Of a stretch of 64,000 nt of DNA, positions 22,991 to 35,000 are shown one piece after another; the stretch's first letter is position 1; the number at the start of each line of letters is the position of its first letter. Origin of the DNA: Akebia trifoliata (taxonomy: Eukaryota > Streptophyta > Magnoliopsida > Ranunculales > Lardizabalaceae); assembly GCA_017979445.1 (NCBI GenBank), contig CM030711.1, positions 10,571,221 through 10,635,220 of the forward strand. Direction: 5' to 3'. A program made the translations under genes and the position numbers. The notes below the pieces were generated by a model. The model had not been told where the DNA came from and did not search any database. It worked only from the letters and a program-made list of their open reading frames with translations.

Positions 22991-23483
22991 CAAAAAATGG
23001 CTATAGTGTGGATTGTCCTTATTAATTCATAGGGTGTTTTTATAATTACACATCCTTCATTTCCATTGAAAATTATTCATCCAAAATTAAGTTCTTTTAA
23101 AGTTGATTTCAAATTTTGGTGACTTGTATGACATTATTATTTTTAATTTGAAATTTGTGGGTTTTTATAAATAGAAATTATTATTTATAAATTGAAGATT
23201 ATTTGAGTATTATTTATTATTTAAAAATAAACTGTATTTTAATTTTATAAGAAATAATATATTTTATTGTGTTTGATAATAAATAAGCATTTGAAACATG
23301 TAAACAATGTGTAATATGATTGTAAGGGTAACAAAGACAATTTATCAGTTTCAGCAATGTGTAACAAACATGATTCAGCATCTAAACAAACAATTTTTTC
23401 AGCACTTAAATTCAGCGCTTATAAGTTTCAGTGCTTAATGCTATTCAGCACTTATTTTTTTCAGTTTAACAAACAACACCTTA

Positions 23484-26237
23484 TTGTACGACTAAGGTTT
23501 ATTATAAATTCTTATGATGTAACCCTAATTTGACATATAGTGAAAATTCAGCTTCTCACTCTTGTGGATGTGGACACACCGCCAAATCACGTTAAATTTG
23601 TGTGTTTTTATTTTTCTTTATTATTTTTTCCTCTTTTCGTATTATTCATCATAATTGCTGCACGTAGCACAACACATGACTTTTCAATGGGGTTTCTGAC
23701 AATATTTCAATATATTTACAAATACCTCCCTAATAAACAATTTGTTTAGACGTTTAACTCCCCTAGCCTCATTCAGAAACATGTGAGACAAACAAAATCT
23801 TAGGGCCCGTGTGAATATAGGAGCTAGAAATACTAAGAACATAAATACTTCTAAAAATACTTTTTGAATTACTATCTAAAGTAATTGGATACGTGTTGTA
23901 TGTTTAAAAGCAAGTTCTGAGAAGTATTTTTAGAAGTACTTCTGACATAATTTTGTGTTTGGGAACTATTCTGGATTTTGTTTAAATGATCAGTATATAT
24001 TTATATGTAATAATTACTGTTTTTAACATTATAACTCAGTAACTTATACTCTCAAAAAGTAACAGTTAATGTTTTTATTCAACAAGCTAATGTATGTCTG
24101 ATGTAAGACTAAACTCAACAACTTGTATTACGTACTTTTGAGATTGTTTAACTTTATGAATTTGGGTGATCCATTGTTCAACTCTTTGACGTGAAGTTGC
24201 ACACAAAACTATAATATCTCAATGAAAAGCATTTATTTATTTTATGTCAAGTTGAGGTTATTGATATAAGCACCCACAAACTTCATCACATGTTATTAAA
24301 TTGTCAAATGGAATAATAAGAATATTAATCATATTTTAGGCCAACCAAAAACAAGCACTATCACCAAGAATAAAGATCAATAAAAAAAACAAATAGAAAG
24401 TAAAAGAATTAAAAATAAAAATTGAAGAATGTGGTTCAACTTTTGAAGCTTTGTTGTATATAAACAAAATGGAATATAACCCAAAAGGCAAATACAAAAT
24501 AAAAAGATTAGTTGAATTATGATCCTAAACATCTAATTAGTTGACTTCTTCATGGAACTTCAACAAGCACAAGGTAATGCAATATGATGATTGAGGTCAT
24601 CCAGTGGATCTGATTTATTATTAAAAGATTAATTATTTTGATCAAAATAAACAGAACTCTATAGATTCTATTGAGTTCTTATTTACTCTTCGTGGACGAA
24701 GTCATCTTTTGTCTTGGATAAATTTTAAAACCATGTTTGGAAAGTCAAAATTGGCGTTGGAATATCAATAGGTTGTCACCAACTCTGATGAACTCCAATA
24801 TTTAACCCAATATTAAACCCCTCGTAGCAATTAACTTCGGTTTCATGGGTAGGATGAAATGGGAGTTTTGACTTTTCCAACAAATTTGGGAATTAGGAGT
24901 TATGAGAATTGTAATTGTTGGAAGTTTGCCATATAATAGAGGAAAATAAATTGAGACAAGGGAGTTACAAATTCCAACCCAAAGTCCAATCCCACACAAT
25001 CTTTTGAGTCAAGGAGAAAGGGGAAAAAAAAAAAAAAACCCATTGAAACACCATTGTTGTTGTTAAGAAGAAAGAGAACTGAAACCTACTTAGGTAAGGA
25101 AACCTTCATTAGCAAACATGGATAAACCTATAACCTACTTAGAAAAAAAAAACATTTTTTACAGGAAAAATAAGAGGAATATACGAACCCTGATAAAAAA
25201 TTGAAGGTTTTGCCTCCCAAAACAAGATTTTTACAGCACCAAATGCAGGTTCTCCAAATCTCTCAACATACAGGTAAAACCAAATTATATGAAAGAAAGA
25301 GGATCAAATCAAACCAAAGCACATAATTAAGATTCAAACATGATGGATAAAAAAAAAAAAAAAAATTCAAATCTCGAACAAATACCCACTTCTCTTGATC
25401 AAACCCTATCAAAGATTCAAACCCACAAAACAAAAGATGTAGAAAAAATAAAAAAAATGGGAAAAATAGAAGAAGGTAAAACGATGCAAACCCATCAAAA
25501 GAAATGCAAAACCACTTAAAAGTAGAGAGAAAAAACAGCTCAAAAGAGAATTAAAAGTACCTGGTTTCAAAGAGCACTATCACTCAACAAACAACGAGAG
25601 AGAATGGTATGTTTTTGGGGAGAACTCGTTGCCGTAGTCGCTAGAGGGAGGAGATTCTTCCGGAGGAAGAGAGATCTGCTCTTCAAGGTTCCAAATCTCT
25701 TCTCTCTCTAGATCTCTCTCTCTCTCTTTTGAGGTTTGCGTAAAAAAATGATAATGGGTTGAGGGTAATATTGGAACTGCATCATAATAAGTGATGGAAA
25801 AATTGCTCATTCACAAAAATAAATTGTGAAGTATCAATTTTGATGCTTCTCGTAAAAATGCTATTTTGACTATTTTTTGTTTGAAAGGGTTGGATGTCCA
25901 AAATGATAGAATTAAGTGCTTCTCACTCCCTACCAAAGCTAGAAGCACTCAGACAAGTCAATCCAACAATACTTCTAATTGTACTACGGACTCTTGTATC
26001 CAGACGCGCTACCTTTCGTGTTAGATCCCAACAAAGGCTTTCCTGCCCAACAGTTTTAGAACCTTAACAACAAACCCTCTCTTCCCCAACAACGAATCCG
26101 AGTTATCCCATTTTTCTCTTCTCACAACGAATTCCTCCCTCTCTCACTCATCTCTCTTCTTCCCCAACGATAATCGAACAGATCGAATATCGCGAGTCGC
26201 GACAGAAACTCGATAAGACTCTTCAACCCATTTTCCC
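23484..26237. other. Unassigned AT-rich DNA, possible decayed hAT-like element
   Basis: No gene recognised. About 23803-23960 (GGGCCCGTGTGAATATAGGA, then repeated AGAAGTACTTCT words) and about 25850-26013 (AAGTGCTTCTC, AGAAGCACT words, ending GTATCCAGACGCGC) look like mirror-image subterminal regions of one ~2.2-kb element, but I find no target duplication. 25680-25735 is CT-rich. 26040-26240 looks like an A/C-rich 5' UTR-type sequence but leads to no coding exon I can identify. Confidence 0.3.
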
Positions 26238-26239
26238 TC

Positions 26240-26298
<59 letters not shown>
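26238..26298. repeat. Compound (CT)n(CA)n microsatellite
   Basis: About 10 CT units followed by about 20 CA units. Such compound tracts are often variable in length. Confidence 0.97.
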
Positions 26299-26299
<1 letters not shown>

Positions 26300-27395
26300 C
26301 ATATAAAGCTAACCCATGAGTTCTCCTGTCTTCCTGTAACAGATCGAAGCTCGAAGATTCCAACGCTTGCTCTGCTCTTCCTCTAACAAATACCCTAAGA
26401 AACTCGTGAAAGAAGCTTGGTAAGCTTATATATATATAGCCCTATTTCTTACTCGTTCTTCTTTATTTTGTTGTTTCCCTGTTCATTCTGAGAATGGGAT
26501 GCAATGTGTTTGATGAAAAACCTAAATATGCTAGATTATTCAAGTTAGCTGTCCATTAGCAAAAACCTAAACATTTTTGTTTGGAGAGCTTTCTACATGT
26601 TTGATCTTTCTTGGATTTCTACTGTTGGATGTCATGAGTTATGTTTCCAATTAAGAAAACTTGCTTATTCTCATAAAATTCCCATGTTTCTTTCCTTTGT
26701 TAAGTAAAAGAACAGAGATGCCAATATGCTCATTTGAGTTTTGAGTGAATTCTCTCAAACAGAGAAAATAGTCATCTTTTATTTTTATTTTTTATATCTG
26801 TATTATTGTATTTCTTATTTGATAGGGTTTGTAGCCTTCAAAAGTTGAAAAATAAGAGAAGGGTCTTTCTATTGTTGGAATGTCGATTGTGATCTCTCTA
26901 TGATTGTGTTTGTGGATATGGAATTTTGCATTCTTCATTAACTTCCTTCAATCCCAAAAGAATTGGAAGAATAACTGATCTTTTACATTTCTATCATTTT
27001 CTAGCTGCCTTGTCAAAGAAATGTAGGAGTTTATGGGGAGCAAAGGAGAAGTCCTTGTCCATGAATAGTGGAAGAATGTTGCTATGTTGGGGTGTTGGTA
27101 GTTCACTTTGCAACCCATGTTGCTCTCAACGAAGGAAGGATGGATTTTTTTTTTCCAACTTTGATGGAGTTTTATTTTTCACACAAAGTTGGACTAAAAT
27201 CCCAACTTCCATCTAAAGTATGGTACTTGCCACTTTAGAGTAGTCCCCATCAGTAAATGCCCTTGCTTGATGCTAGGTACTTGAAATATGGTGGCAACTC
27301 TAATTCCATAATCAATTAAGCAAAGTGATTAAATGTAGGGTTGGGTTTACAACTTAAAGGGTTTTAACATAATCAGTTTACTTATACAACAATGC
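26299..27395. other. Unassigned DNA
   Basis: A 96-codon open frame lies at 26926-27216 on the plus strand with no recognisable motif. The region 26320-26425 has a splice-donor-like end (GCTTG/GTAAGC at about 26416-26423), so an untranslated exon of an unknown transcript is possible. I cannot support a gene. Confidence 0.3.
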
Positions 27396-27536
27396 TTGAT
27401 ATATAAATTTTGCGATGGTGTTATTTATCTTAATTAGATGTAGAAGGATTGACATATAAATTTTGCAATGGTATTATTTATCCTAATTAGATGTAGAATG
27501 CTTGATATATAAATTTTGCGATGATATTAGTTATCG
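27396..27536. repeat. 53-bp tandem repeat, ~2.7 copies
   Basis: Units starting TTGATATATAAATTTTGCGA begin at 27396, 27449 and 27502 (period 53), differing by a few transitions. Non-coding. Confidence 0.9.
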
Positions 27537-27984
27537 TATTAGTTAGTATTCTTCTATGTTATTAACCTAGTGTACTGATGGTATTAGTTGTTGTAATTAT
27601 ATATATAATGTTGCACACACTCATAAATACATCATGCATGCATTAATTAAAGTTAGATCTCCCGTTTAAGAATCGTTGTGCGACAATTGCGTACCTTATC
27701 ACCTATTTTAGACATATTAGTTGTATACTATGCCATTTGGTACTCATATGAGACTAAGGTCATGCTAACAACTTAGTTGTCTTATTTGTGATGAGGAGTA
27801 ATTATCTGTTATTGATTTTTGAATTGTCCCTTTTTGGACAGTTTGGAAATGCATAATCTTTAGTACAATCAATTTATAAAGTGATTATTTCCATTTTTGT
27901 AGAGTTTTGGCAACTGTTCCTCTTGTTTTTTGGGTACATGCTTAGATTATATGATATGTTTGGCCATAGTTAAGTTGTTCTTTG

Positions 27985-28545
27985 GGTACATACTTAGATT
28001 ATTTGACTTGAGTGCGGACTCTCAAAAGTATTATGAAGATTATAGTCGTCAGGAAGGGTTTTGGATTCGTATTCAATCTACTTCTAAGTCACGATGGGCT
28101 TCAAATGAATTGACTAGAATCACATGTTTGCTCATATGAAGGTAAGTTTGTCGTGAAGAAGATAGAAGATGGGGCAATTCTTGAAAACAAAACCGCGAAG
28201 AAGATAAGTATTAGTTGTTCTATTATTAAATGTGGATGTAAGGCACCATGCGGATTTTAATCGATAGATCCCGATGGAAAATGTCAGTTTTCAACGATGA
28301 ACATAATCACAAGGTAGTTACATAAGCGAAGAGAATGATGATGATGTGAAACCGAAATATGCTGAAATCGGCCAAAGATTTAGTTGAATCATTCGAAAGA
28401 GAAAATTTGCCAGTTGGAAAAAGTTTCATCAATTCTAGGTGGAGATGTTTTCGATTTTGATAATAGGGATTCCTACAACCATTTGAGGGATGTTAGAACA
28501 CAAAATTGGAAGGTAGAGATGCACAATCAATACTAAGCTGTAGGG
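27985..28545 (+). pseudogene. FAR1/MULE-type transposase-derived fragment (broken)
   Basis: The frame from about 28015 reads SQKYYEDYSRQEGFWIRIQ, which fits the start of a FAR1 DNA-binding domain (WRKY-GCM1 zinc fold). Continuation requires frame changes: VCSYEGKFVVKK from about 28123, then IIKCGCKAPCGF near 28225, then FNDEHNHKV near 28295 with the terminal H-x-H ligands. A further piece near 28421-28530 reads VSSILGGDVFDFDNRD, like the region following the zinc domain in FAR1/FRS proteins. Stops and at least three frame breaks show it is dead. It may derive from a Mutator-like transposon or a FRS gene; the transposase core is not visible. Confidence 0.7.
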
Positions 28546-29415
28546 AACCATTCGTGGCATAGTGAGAAAAACATCTGCGACAATGAAAATTTCTCTTTGG
28601 ATTGCTCAACTTAATGTGTAAGTTCAAAATAACTTAAAAATGATGGTAACACTGATACAAATTGAACAATATTTTATACATCTCTATAAATTTCAACCAA
28701 AATAAATAGAATGAATTTTTTTAATTAAATCAAAATAAGCATGCATCTTTATTACAAAATTTTCTAGATGATTTGAAATAAAATAGAGGCATTTACATAG
28801 GATGATCATTGGTTATTGTAGCTAAAAAGGGCGATTTTTTTAAGAGCTCAATTGCATGACAAGGGTGATCCAAACACATCCAAAAAAGTCACACTGAAGA
28901 AATTATTTTTTGACATCAAATTTGTAGAAATTATTAGAAAAAAATAAAATAATTAAAATAGGTTTTGTAGATCACAAATGACTATCTCTACTACTCAATC
29001 AGATCTATCCACATCATCACTATCTATGTCTTATTTTGATAAAAAGAAATAAGAAATTTTTTCAACAAATTCAGTAATCAAGAAGATATCCAATAATTTT
29101 TTCAACAAATTCAGTAATCAAGAAGATATCCAATAAAAGTATAATATTCCACTAAGATCTAAAGACGATCCTCATGAGATGCTCACAATTTTCAGCCAAA
29201 AATTCAAATCGATCTTTTGCAGAAAGAACTACCCACTATGAAGAAATGGTAGTTTGATGAAACCTTAAAGTTTTTTGTAAGAACAATTAGAGTTGATGAT
29301 ATTCTCTTAGTTATGCAAAAATTAGAATCTAATCGATGTCCAAATAACAAATCGAGGTTATCGCCTTCAGAAATCGAAACCTTAGAAGGCTCTCGAACAA
29401 GGTTGCCAAAAGCAT
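28546..29415. other. Unassigned DNA
   Basis: 28547-28600 repeats the fragment at 21897-21960. A short direct duplication lies at about 29057-29130 (TTTTTTCAACAAATTCAGTA with AATCAAGAAGATATCCAAT twice). No gene is visible. Confidence 0.4.
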
Positions 29416-29931
29416 TAGGGTTGTCAACGGATGCTTATCGGTTCGGATTCAACAATATCCGAATCCGAATCAGAAAATTTTATTTGATATTCGAATTTGA
29501 ATTTGAATCCGACGAATGTTCTAAAACTCTATCTGAATTCGAATTCGATTATCTTATTGGATAATATTCGATTAGAATTTGAATAATTTATAATTTGTAT
29601 ATAAAAAAAATATAATTTTTCCTTATCTAAGTGATTTTTCATTATTAAAAAAAATAAATTTATTATATATTATATTATTTATATAATAAATAAATAATAT
29701 ATATTATATTATTTATATAAAAAATTAATCAAATAACATAATATATATTATATATTATTTCGAACCGGATATTATCGGATTCGAAATGTTAATATCCAAA
29801 TCCATATTTGATAAAGATTCGAATATATAATACTATCCAAATTCAAATTCGATATATGAATTTTTCAGATAATATCTGGTTTTTTGAATTCGAATCAGAT
29901 TTGAATTTTCAACTATCTATTAACACCCCTA
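29416..29931. mobile_element. hAT-type MITE with perfect 8-bp target duplication
   Basis: The left end TAGGGTTGTCAACGGAT and right end (minus strand TAGGGGTGTTAATAGAT) are inverted repeats. The perfect 8-bp direct repeat AAAAGCAT flanks the element at 29408-29415 and 29932-29939. Eight-base duplications and AGGGGTGT-type ends are typical of plant hAT MITEs. The 516-bp interior is a lattice of ATTCGAAT/GGATTCGA words and TATATTATATA stretches with no coding capacity. Confidence 0.88.
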
Positions 29932-29939
29932 AAAAGCAT

Positions 29940-30764
29940 TGAGCGGGGCTTAAGCGACAAAAAAATTTAATGTTTCAATTTTTTATATGTAGTAAAGGCC
30001 ATGCAAATAAGGGCAAAAACTAATGTAATGTCATTACCAAGATAATGCTAAGTTACCAATTACTAAGCAAGCTTGTACGTCAACACAACTAATATGTAAG
30101 AAAAATGAAAACAATGTAATCGCAAATATTGAAGTAATTTAATGCCCCCCATCTTTATTGTTATAATAAGATAAGTTTGAATAGGTGTTTGTTGACGTCA
30201 AAATTTGGAAGACAAAAAATGCCCCAACTTTACATCTAAGTTATTATTATCAAGGTCACCTTTTTTATAATGAATAAAATTATGATCCCATGATCCTATA
30301 ATTACATTTGTTAGTTTTTACTTTTTTAAAATAATAGAAATATCCTTTTATTATGCTATCTTTAAATTAGCCTTAGTTAATACTTTAAAATATCCTTTTA
30401 TTATGCTATCTTTAAAATAGCCTTAGTTAGTACTTTAAAATACAAAAAAGACCTTTACAATATAGTAAATGATAAAAGATGGAAATATAAGATTATCTAT
30501 TTAAAATTAAAAAAAAAATGGTTTTTTGAAGAAATTTTAATCATTCATAAATCCTAAAGTTTGCAATTTATGTACATTTGCACATGCCACCTACTAGTTT
30601 TGTTTATCTGTGACACCTCACAAATTAGCTAAACATTTGAGACACCATTTGTATTTAAAATTGTTCAAATACCTTTTAAAACACAATTCGTACAAAATTA
30701 TTGCATAAAATTATCATTTTAACCCTGGTTTTTGAAACCCCATTTTAAGCAGGTAAGGCCTAGG
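29940..30764. other. Unassigned AT-rich DNA
   Basis: No gene. Around 30325-30440, TATCCTTTTATTATGCTATC with the following ~60 bp is present twice in tandem. Phrases shared with 18061-18440 suggest an old dispersed repeat. Confidence 0.4.
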
Positions 30765-33524
30765 CGGGGCATTGGTGCAACTTTTGACAATAGAGCTCTC
30801 GAAGCCTCTAAATTTAGGTTTCGTAGAAAATTAGAAGAAATTAAAAAAAAAGAAGAATAATTAAACAATAAAGAATGATGTTACTTCAATTATTTTGAGA
30901 AGGTGGAAAAGAAGATATTTTTTAAGTAGTGATGTTTACGGATACTAATCAAATCGAATAATATCTGATTCGACCATCCAATAATATCCGAAATGTGAAC
31001 TGATGAAATACCCTTGATCTCAGTCTCTTGTGAAAGACTGATGAAAATGATTTGAATAGCCTTGTCTTCAACCTCGTAACCAAAAATTCTAAATTTTTTC
31101 CCCTCAAAATCAAACATCTGTAAAATAGATTTATCACAAAGATTAGATACTTGGAGATGATGCATTTTGTAAAAATAAAAGGGTTTTTCTCTGGAGGTTA
31201 AAGATTTACCTGGGTAAGTTGAAGAAAATCCAAAAACATTGATTATAGGGAAAGTAAAGGGATTTTTTTAAGGTAAGGTTAAAGATGAGAGTATTTAGGT
31301 CTTTTTAAAAATCTCATAGAAAATTTGTGTCAAATAAGCCGACCAACATAGGTTGAAGATGGTGATCGCCTCTGTTTGCTATATGTTTTCACACTTGATC
31401 AGAAGGCTACATATGCATGTCAAACACAAACAGGGGTGTGCTAGGCATGTATTTTGGAGAATATTTGAGATGCCTCCATGTCTTTTCAAATTGATAAAAT
31501 GCCCCTTAAACTCTTATGTGATAGATTAACAAAAAATGACTTCCATGCATAGTAACAAAGTTTGGAAAAGGCAATAAAATGAGTTCCAAAAAAATTGTAG
31601 TTGGGTAGGATGTTTATCCTAGCTGGATGGAAGTTTGTCCTCCAAAAAAGTGGGTCCTATAGTTGTATTTTATTATATACGTATATGGAGAATTTAACAT
31701 TTTCCATCACATTTTTTCTTAATAATATCTTTACCTATTTGGTTTTTTAGTGAAAAAGACAAGGGTATGTTGGTATTTTATATAATAATTCTTTGTTTTT
31801 TACATAATAAATGCTTAGTGCATTTAGTTTTTGGATTTAAATATCTTGTTTGCATTGAATGCTTTGACAATTAATGCAAATAAACATTTATTATGTAAAA
31901 TACCAACATATCTGTCTTTTTCACTAGAAGACAAAAATAGGCAAGGATATTTTTTTTGATAGATAAAGGGAAAAGTACAAAAGAATGGTAAGGTCGAGAT
32001 GACCAACCCAAGAAAAAAAAACATAAAAGAAAGTAGCGTCTTATAATTCTGAAAAATTACAAATACTATCCTAACGAAAAATAAAATGCTCAAAGAACAC
32101 TCCTTTGAACTCTTTATAGATCTTGCATCAAAAAAAGAGAATCCCTAGAGCTGAGAAAATTAATTCTTAATTTGTTTGAGATCTCTTTTTGAACACTTTA
32201 GATGAAAAATGAGTAAAAGTGGAAATTTCATGAAGTTAGAGTGAACAATGAAGAGCAAAGGAAATCAAGTGGGCCTCACAACCACCACCACCACACAAAA
32301 ATGTAGCACTATCGGCCCTAAAGTTGGGTTAAGGGGTGTAAAAGTGGAAAAAAAATAAAATTGGTAAAATATGAAAAATAATAAAGTGGATTAAAGGGGT
32401 AAAATAGAAAATATAGTAAAGTTAGAGAAGATGAAGAGCAAAGTTAATAAAGTGGGTCCTATAAAACTATAACTTGATGGGAGGTTTATCCTAGTTGGAT
32501 TTGTTTCGCACAAAAGTGGGCCTTATCGTTATTAAATTTTTTTGAGGTTAAAAAGTAAAAATAAAAAATAAAAAATACAATGGGTTAAAGAAGAGATATA
32601 ATAGAGTTAAGAGGGAGTGGAGAGGAAAGATAAAAAAGTGTGGTGTTGGTCGATGAGACATTTATCCAACTACAAAATTGTAGTTGAGAGGACATTTATC
32701 CCTAACTCAAAAAACGCAAGATTGTAATAACTTAGTTGTGTTTTAGTATGTACTAGAGTTTACTTGTGCCCATAACATGAGTATCCTCTTTGGGGTTAAG
32801 GGGGTAAAAGTGAAAAAAATAAACTTGGAGGGGTATTATAAATTTTTTTTTTCAGGTTAAAAGATGATAAAAGAGGTAAAAAATGAAATATTGTTAAGTT
32901 ATAAGGGTGAAGTGTAAATGCGATAAAGTAAGCCACCTGAGAACCATAGCTAGATGAGAGGTTTATATCCCCTCAACAATGTAGCATGATGGGAGGTTTA
33001 TCCCTTACAAAATTGTAGCAAAGTAAGACCTGCAATTGAATTTCATTATATTATATATGGGAATGCTAATGTCCAAGACCACATGGGGACACTAACATTC
33101 TCCATGTTTTTTTCCCAATAAAATCCTTGCCTATTTTGTTTTCTAGTGAAAAAAATAGGTATGCTGGTATTTTACATAATAAATGCTTGTTTGCATTAAT
33201 TGTCGAAGCATTTAATGCAAACAAGATATTTAAATCCAAAAACTAAATGCACTAATAATTTATTATGTAAAAAAAGAGGAATTATTATGTAAAAGACCAA
33301 CATACCTTCGTCTTTTTCACTAAAAGACAAAATAGGTAGAGATATTATTGAAAAGAAATTTGGTGGAGAACGCTATCATTTTATTAGAAAAAAATGTGGA
33401 CAAACTTCCATCCAGCTAAGATGAACATCACTTATGACCTTGTGGTGGCTGTTTAATATAGTGACAAAAATCTGCAGTTTTCTGAAAACTTACGATTAAA
33501 CCATGATTTTAATAGTTGATTAAG

Positions 33525-33566
<42 letters not shown>

Positions 33567-35000
33567 CCAAACAATCTTGGAAGTTTTTGCAAAAATCTTT
33601 GATTTTTTGAAAAGCCACGATTAATTATGATTTAATCAATGATTTTTTTAAAAAAAATCACAGATTTTTTTTAATTATTTTACTTTTAGCATTTTTAAGT
33701 GTTATTTTATCATTTAATATATGAAATACATTTTTTAACTACGGCATTGAGTCTTTTTATATAATTTTTAATACTACAACATACTTTTTGGCTGAAGCAT
33801 TAAGAGTTGACACTTTTTGTAGGAAACCATTAAGATGAAGGGAAGTATAGTGGCGCTTACAAATCATGCGGTTGTGCCTACCAGTGCAGTCCTAACTGTA
33901 ATCAAGGAGCTTGGAGATAAAGGAGTTGAACAAAATGACCCCCTAATCATCACACAAGCTTCTTCTCTAAGTAATCTTTTCTTCATCATTTTGAATCCTA
34001 ATGTATTCATTATTTCATACTAATCTTCCTAGAAAAATATTTCATTGGGATCTTGATTTAAACATTTCTGGCTAGTAAACAAGTCATTACTCATTACAAG
34101 AAGCGTACCATGCAATGAAGTAAATCAAGACTTTTGCATGTTTGCCCTTGTTTGGCAAGCTGTTGTAAGTTTTCCATATGATGATTTTGTCTTCTAAGCA
34201 TTCATGATGTTTTTGATAAAAAAAGAAAAAAGAAAAAAAAAAAAATGATTCCAACATGAAAATTCTTGGATAGTCGATGAATTTGGATCATCTTATTTCC
34301 TAATTCCAATCTTCTACTTCATAGTGAACAAGAACCCTAATAGGATCCCCACAATAACAAATTGTGGATATGAAAGAGAATTTTGTAGTGAAATAATCTT
34401 ATTACAAATGAGTTTCTGCAAATCCCTTTCTTTCTCAAAAATCACTTTTTGATCGTTCTTCAGACATGTACACAAAAAAGGGAATAACTTTTTTGGGGGT
34501 TATACATATGGGAAAACCTTCAGCACTTCAGGCCTTGATTGTGGGCCATAGCTTGCTACTTATGTGCTATGCCATTTCAGCCAGCTCCTTAAGGGTAATA
34601 TTTTCAAAGGAGTTGCAAATGGATCTGTTGGTTCACCAATCATTGACGGGCTAGAATTACTTAACTTATGTTAAGTGCAACAGTACCTAGAATTTCTTCT
34701 GGAAAAATATGTAAAAATTCAGTGGGACATGCAGGTTTCTCTTCAATGCACTAACATCATAACAACTGCCCACTGAGTCATGCATGATCACCAACTTTTT
34801 TGAATATACATATTTGGTTCTAATAAATTATAATCTATTTAATTTGAGGTTGGACTTGATGTACAAACAACAGAACAATTGCCTATCGAGTCTTCCTCGG
34901 TGGATATTGTCATCTCGAACTTGAAAGCACATGAATTGTCTGGTGATCAGTTGCTTGAATAGATCTCTAGAGTGTTGAAACCTGGTGGGCTAGTTCTAGT
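30765..35000. repeat. Segmental duplication, copy 1
   Basis: Collinear with 41120-49599. Anchors: GGTGCAACTTTTGACAA (30776 and 41128 onward), CGAATACTAATCAAAT (30941, 41299), AACACAAACAGGGGTGTGCT (31423, 41793), ATGTCCAAGAC (33070, 43883), GCTTACAAATCATGCGGTTG (33853) against GCTTACAGATCATGCGG (48648), and GAGGTTGGACTTGATGTACA (34849) against 49452. This copy lacks the foldback MITE and the L1 element found in copy 2. It carries its own (TA)n tract and ~190 extra bp at about 34500-34690. Confidence 0.88.
33526..33564. repeat. (TA)n microsatellite private to duplication copy 1
   Basis: TA run following TTGATTAAGT. The matching place in copy 2 (about 48352) reads TTGATTAAGTTGCATTTTTT with no TA expansion. 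Confidence 0.95.

Larger units (their letters stand above)
22199..23480. mobile_element. Harbinger/Tourist-type element with TTA target duplication
   Basis: The left end GGCGGTGTTTGTTTGCGC and right end (minus strand GGTGTTGTTTGTTAAACTG) are imperfect inverted repeats. Both subterminal zones are full of GCTGAAA/TTCAGCACTT words in mirror orientation. TTA lies immediately outside both ends (22196-22198 and 23481-23483), the 3-bp duplication typical of PIF/Harbinger elements. The 1.28-kb interior is non-coding and carries a nested 183-bp direct duplication and part of the TA-associated foldback module, so it is a composite. Confidence 0.7.

Noticed and set aside
26926..27216. 96-codon plus-strand frame as a gene
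   Set aside because: No recognisable motif, low-complexity tail, and no promoter or splice structure I could support.
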